From: JACKIC01 sp964543795
GTDB taxonomy: Bacteria > Planctomycetota > UBA1135 > UBA2386
Direction: 5' to 3'
Assembly (NCBI GenBank): GCA_964543795.1
Contig: CAZIZN010000028.1
Coordinates: 17,101 to 81,100 of the forward strand
Length of the DNA stretch: 64,000 bases
Part shown: positions 62,582-64,000 of the stretch, in pieces
Layout: the number at the start of each line of letters is the position of its first letter
Position numbering within the stretch: position 1 is the first letter of the stretch
Made by a program: the position numbers and the translations under genes
The notes under the pieces: generated by a model
Databases searched by the model: none
The model's input: only the letters and a program-made list of their open reading frames with translations
Told to the model about the DNA's origin: nothing

Positions 62582-63865
62582 CTACAAGAACGTGTCGTTG
62601 CGTTCGATCGCCGGGGCCTCGTCGGGCAACGGCGCACTCGCTTCGATCATCTCCTCGAGCCACCAGTTCGTGCCGTTGTAGAGGCAGGTGACCTCGCGGC
62701 ACTCGTGGCTCGCGTCGAAGCCGCCGAGGATGCGCGCCGTCTCGCGCTGGCCGGCCGCGGGATCGGCCCAGAGCTCCTTGCCGCCGAGCTGCGCCTTCTG
62801 CACGCCGCGGTGCGCCGGGCAGTTGAACGTGCCCAGCGGCGTCACGACCTGACGCAGCATCTGCATGTGGCAGGTCTTCGGCTGCTTCGTGAAGTCGCGC
62901 CAGCTGCCGGCCATGAGCACGCGCAGGTTGGTGCTCGCCAGCACCCGGAAGCCCGGCCGCGCCGCGGCGCGCGCTTCGGCGAGGTTGGCTTCGATGCGGC
63001 GGATCACCTGCTGCAGTTCCGCCTCGGTCTTCGCCGGGTCCATGACCTCGGCACCGTCCTCCTGGCGCTCGAGGAACGGCTTGAACGAGATGTAGTCGAA
63101 GCCGGCATCCTGCGCGCGAGCCGCGGCCTGCACCATCTCCTGGATGTTCTCGACGATCTTGACGTCGCCGCGGCTGCCGCCGCGCCACGTGATCACGAAC
63201 GAGAAACCCACCTGCAGCGCCGGGTTCGCCGCCTTGATCTTCGGGATCCAGCTGCAGATCTCGTCGAGCGAGAGCGTCTTGCTCGACGGGTTGTGCATGC
63301 GCCGGAACACGTCGTTGCTGCCCGCGTCGAGCGACAGGCGCACCCAGTCGCCCTCGGTGAAGAACGGTGCTGCGGCGAGGATGCGGTCGTTGCGGCTGCC
63401 GTTGCTGACCACGGCGACCGACAGGCGGAGTCCCTTCAGGAACTCCACCATCGACGCGAAGCCGGGATAGAGCGTCGGCTCGCCGCCGCCGATCAGGATG
63501 ACGCTGCGCAGGCCGCGTTCGGCCATGCGCGCGATCGAGTCGCGCAGCTCCTGGTCCTCGTGGCGCACCTTGCTGTTGAGGATGTCCCAGTCGATGCAGT
63601 GGTCGCAGGCGTAGTTGCACGCCGTCGTCAGGTCGAGGTTGATCGACAGCGGCGCGAGGTCGGGCAGCACCGGTGCTGGCTGACCCGCCGCCTGCGCGGC
63701 CCGGGCGGCGCGCTGCCAGCGCACGTAGTCGACGACCTTGGGCCAGAGGCTCGGCTGCTGCAGCTTCTGGGCGAAGTCGTGCACCTGCTCGAGCTTGGCG
63801 CGCTGGGCCGCGGTGGCGGCGGGTTGCGGCGAGGGAGAACTCGGCGAGGGCGTGGCTTCGGTCAA
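62582..63865 (-). CDS. Radical SAM enzyme of unknown function
   Basis: A 427-residue radical SAM protein with the cluster motif CNYACDHC (Cys83, Cys87, Cys90), GGGEPTLYP (motif for SAM amino group), and a C-terminal region with further cysteines (KTCHMQ, FNCPAHRG, and ECREVTC) suggesting a SPASM-like auxiliary cluster. The N-terminal 60 residues are low complexity, then helical. The start is a TTG at 63865 with no clear ribosome site; no ATG or GTG upstream fits. It has no peptide-precursor gene beside it in the window. Substrate unknown. Confidence 0.8.
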   Translation of the reverse strand: MTEATPSPSSPSPQPAATAAQRAKLEQVHDFAQKLQQPSLWPKVVDYVRWQRAARAAQAAGQPAPVLPDLAPLSINLDLTTACNYACDHCIDWDILNSKVRHEDQELRDSIARMAERGLRSVILIGGGEPTLYPGFASMVEFLKGLRLSVAVVSNGSRNDRILAAAPFFTEGDWVRLSLDAGSNDVFRRMHNPSSKTLSLDEICSWIPKIKAANPALQVGFSFVITWRGGSRGDVKIVENIQEMVQAAARAQDAGFDYISFKPFLERQEDGAEVMDPAKTEAELQQVIRRIEANLAEARAAARPGFRVLASTNLRVLMAGSWRDFTKQPKTCHMQMLRQVVTPLGTFNCPAHRGVQKAQLGGKELWADPAAGQRETARILGGFDASHECREVTCLYNGTNWWLEEMIEASAPLPDEAPAIERNDTFL

Positions 63866-64000
63866 GGTCGTGGCTCAGAGTGACGGCTCGCCACCATACC
63901 GCCGCGTTGCGGCCCGGTCAGCATCGGCTTCTGGCGACGGCCTGCCCCCCTGTACCAGGGAAGGACCTGTCGGGGTCCACGGCATCGTAGACTCCGGCCG
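63866..64000. other. Right-edge non-coding sequence
   Basis: The 135 bases after the radical SAM start hold no supported gene. A promoter for the radical SAM gene (reading leftward) is expected here but I see no convincing -35/-10 pair. Confidence 0.4.

Noticed and set aside
1..64000. tRNA, rRNA, insertion sequences, integrases or phage genes
   Set aside because: No cloverleaf, rRNA core, transposase motif or terminal inverted repeat was recognised anywhere; the window reads as stable chromosome.

Overview
This 64 kb window is very GC-rich and densely coded. It carries about 48 protein genes, and I saw no tRNA, rRNA, CRISPR array or insertion sequence. The organism looks like a diderm (Gram-negative-type) bacterium. 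Several lipoproteins carry lipoboxes, there is a Wza-type outer-membrane exporter, and MurE carries the DNPR motif associated with meso-diaminopimelate peptidoglycan. Large HEAT-repeat proteins, a DUF2961 protein, paired secreted di-heme peroxidases sharing a C-terminal domain, and a division/wall cluster without murD, ftsQ, ftsA or ftsZ together suggest a member of the Planctomycetota or a close relative. That placement is inference.

Left part (1-15.95 kb, all minus strand): a division and cell wall (dcw) cluster reads leftward from a well-marked promoter at about 15.86 kb. The order is mraZ, rsmH, a short ftsL-like gene, ftsI, murE, murF, mraY, ftsW, a LysM membrane protein, murG, murC, murB. 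Most junctions overlap by 1-4 bases or more. Downstream come hpf, a PTS IIA protein, HPr and the start of pilM, which is cut by the window edge. Upstream of mraZ the sequence shows an array of TGG-type boxes with 10-bp spacing that overlaps the promoter, as expected for MraZ autoregulation.

Middle left (16-32 kb): after a few small envelope and orphan genes (lipoproteins, a GNAT-like protein, a hemerythrin-like protein) comes a 12 kb minus-strand operon. It contains a large HEAT protein, a small membrane protein, a MoxR ATPase, a DUF58 protein, a BatD/DUF4381-like lipoprotein, BatA and BatB (VWA proteins), BatC-like TPR and a BatD-TPR-SH3 fusion. These make up a complete MoxR/Bat envelope system.

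Middle right (32-40 kb): housekeeping genes include an EamA transporter, an RlmD-type rRNA methyltransferase, an alpha/beta hydrolase, nnrE, recG and a UTP-sugar-1-phosphate uridylyltransferase. The region 37.9-50.6 kb reads as a surface glycan/lipid locus. It has the uridylyltransferase, two family-2 glycosyltransferases, a 2141-residue single-module polyketide synthase (KS-AT-KR-DH-ACP-TE), a Wzz/Wzc-like protein with a ruined kinase domain and a Wza-like exporter. A glycosylated polyketide or acylated exopolysaccharide is the best guess for its product.

Right part (50.6-64 kb): an IorAB-type molybdenum hydroxylase pair, a two-domain methyltransferase, a GH172/DUF2961 protein, a Deg-like PDZ protease without signal peptide, two collinear di-heme cytochrome c peroxidase paralogs and a radical SAM enzyme.
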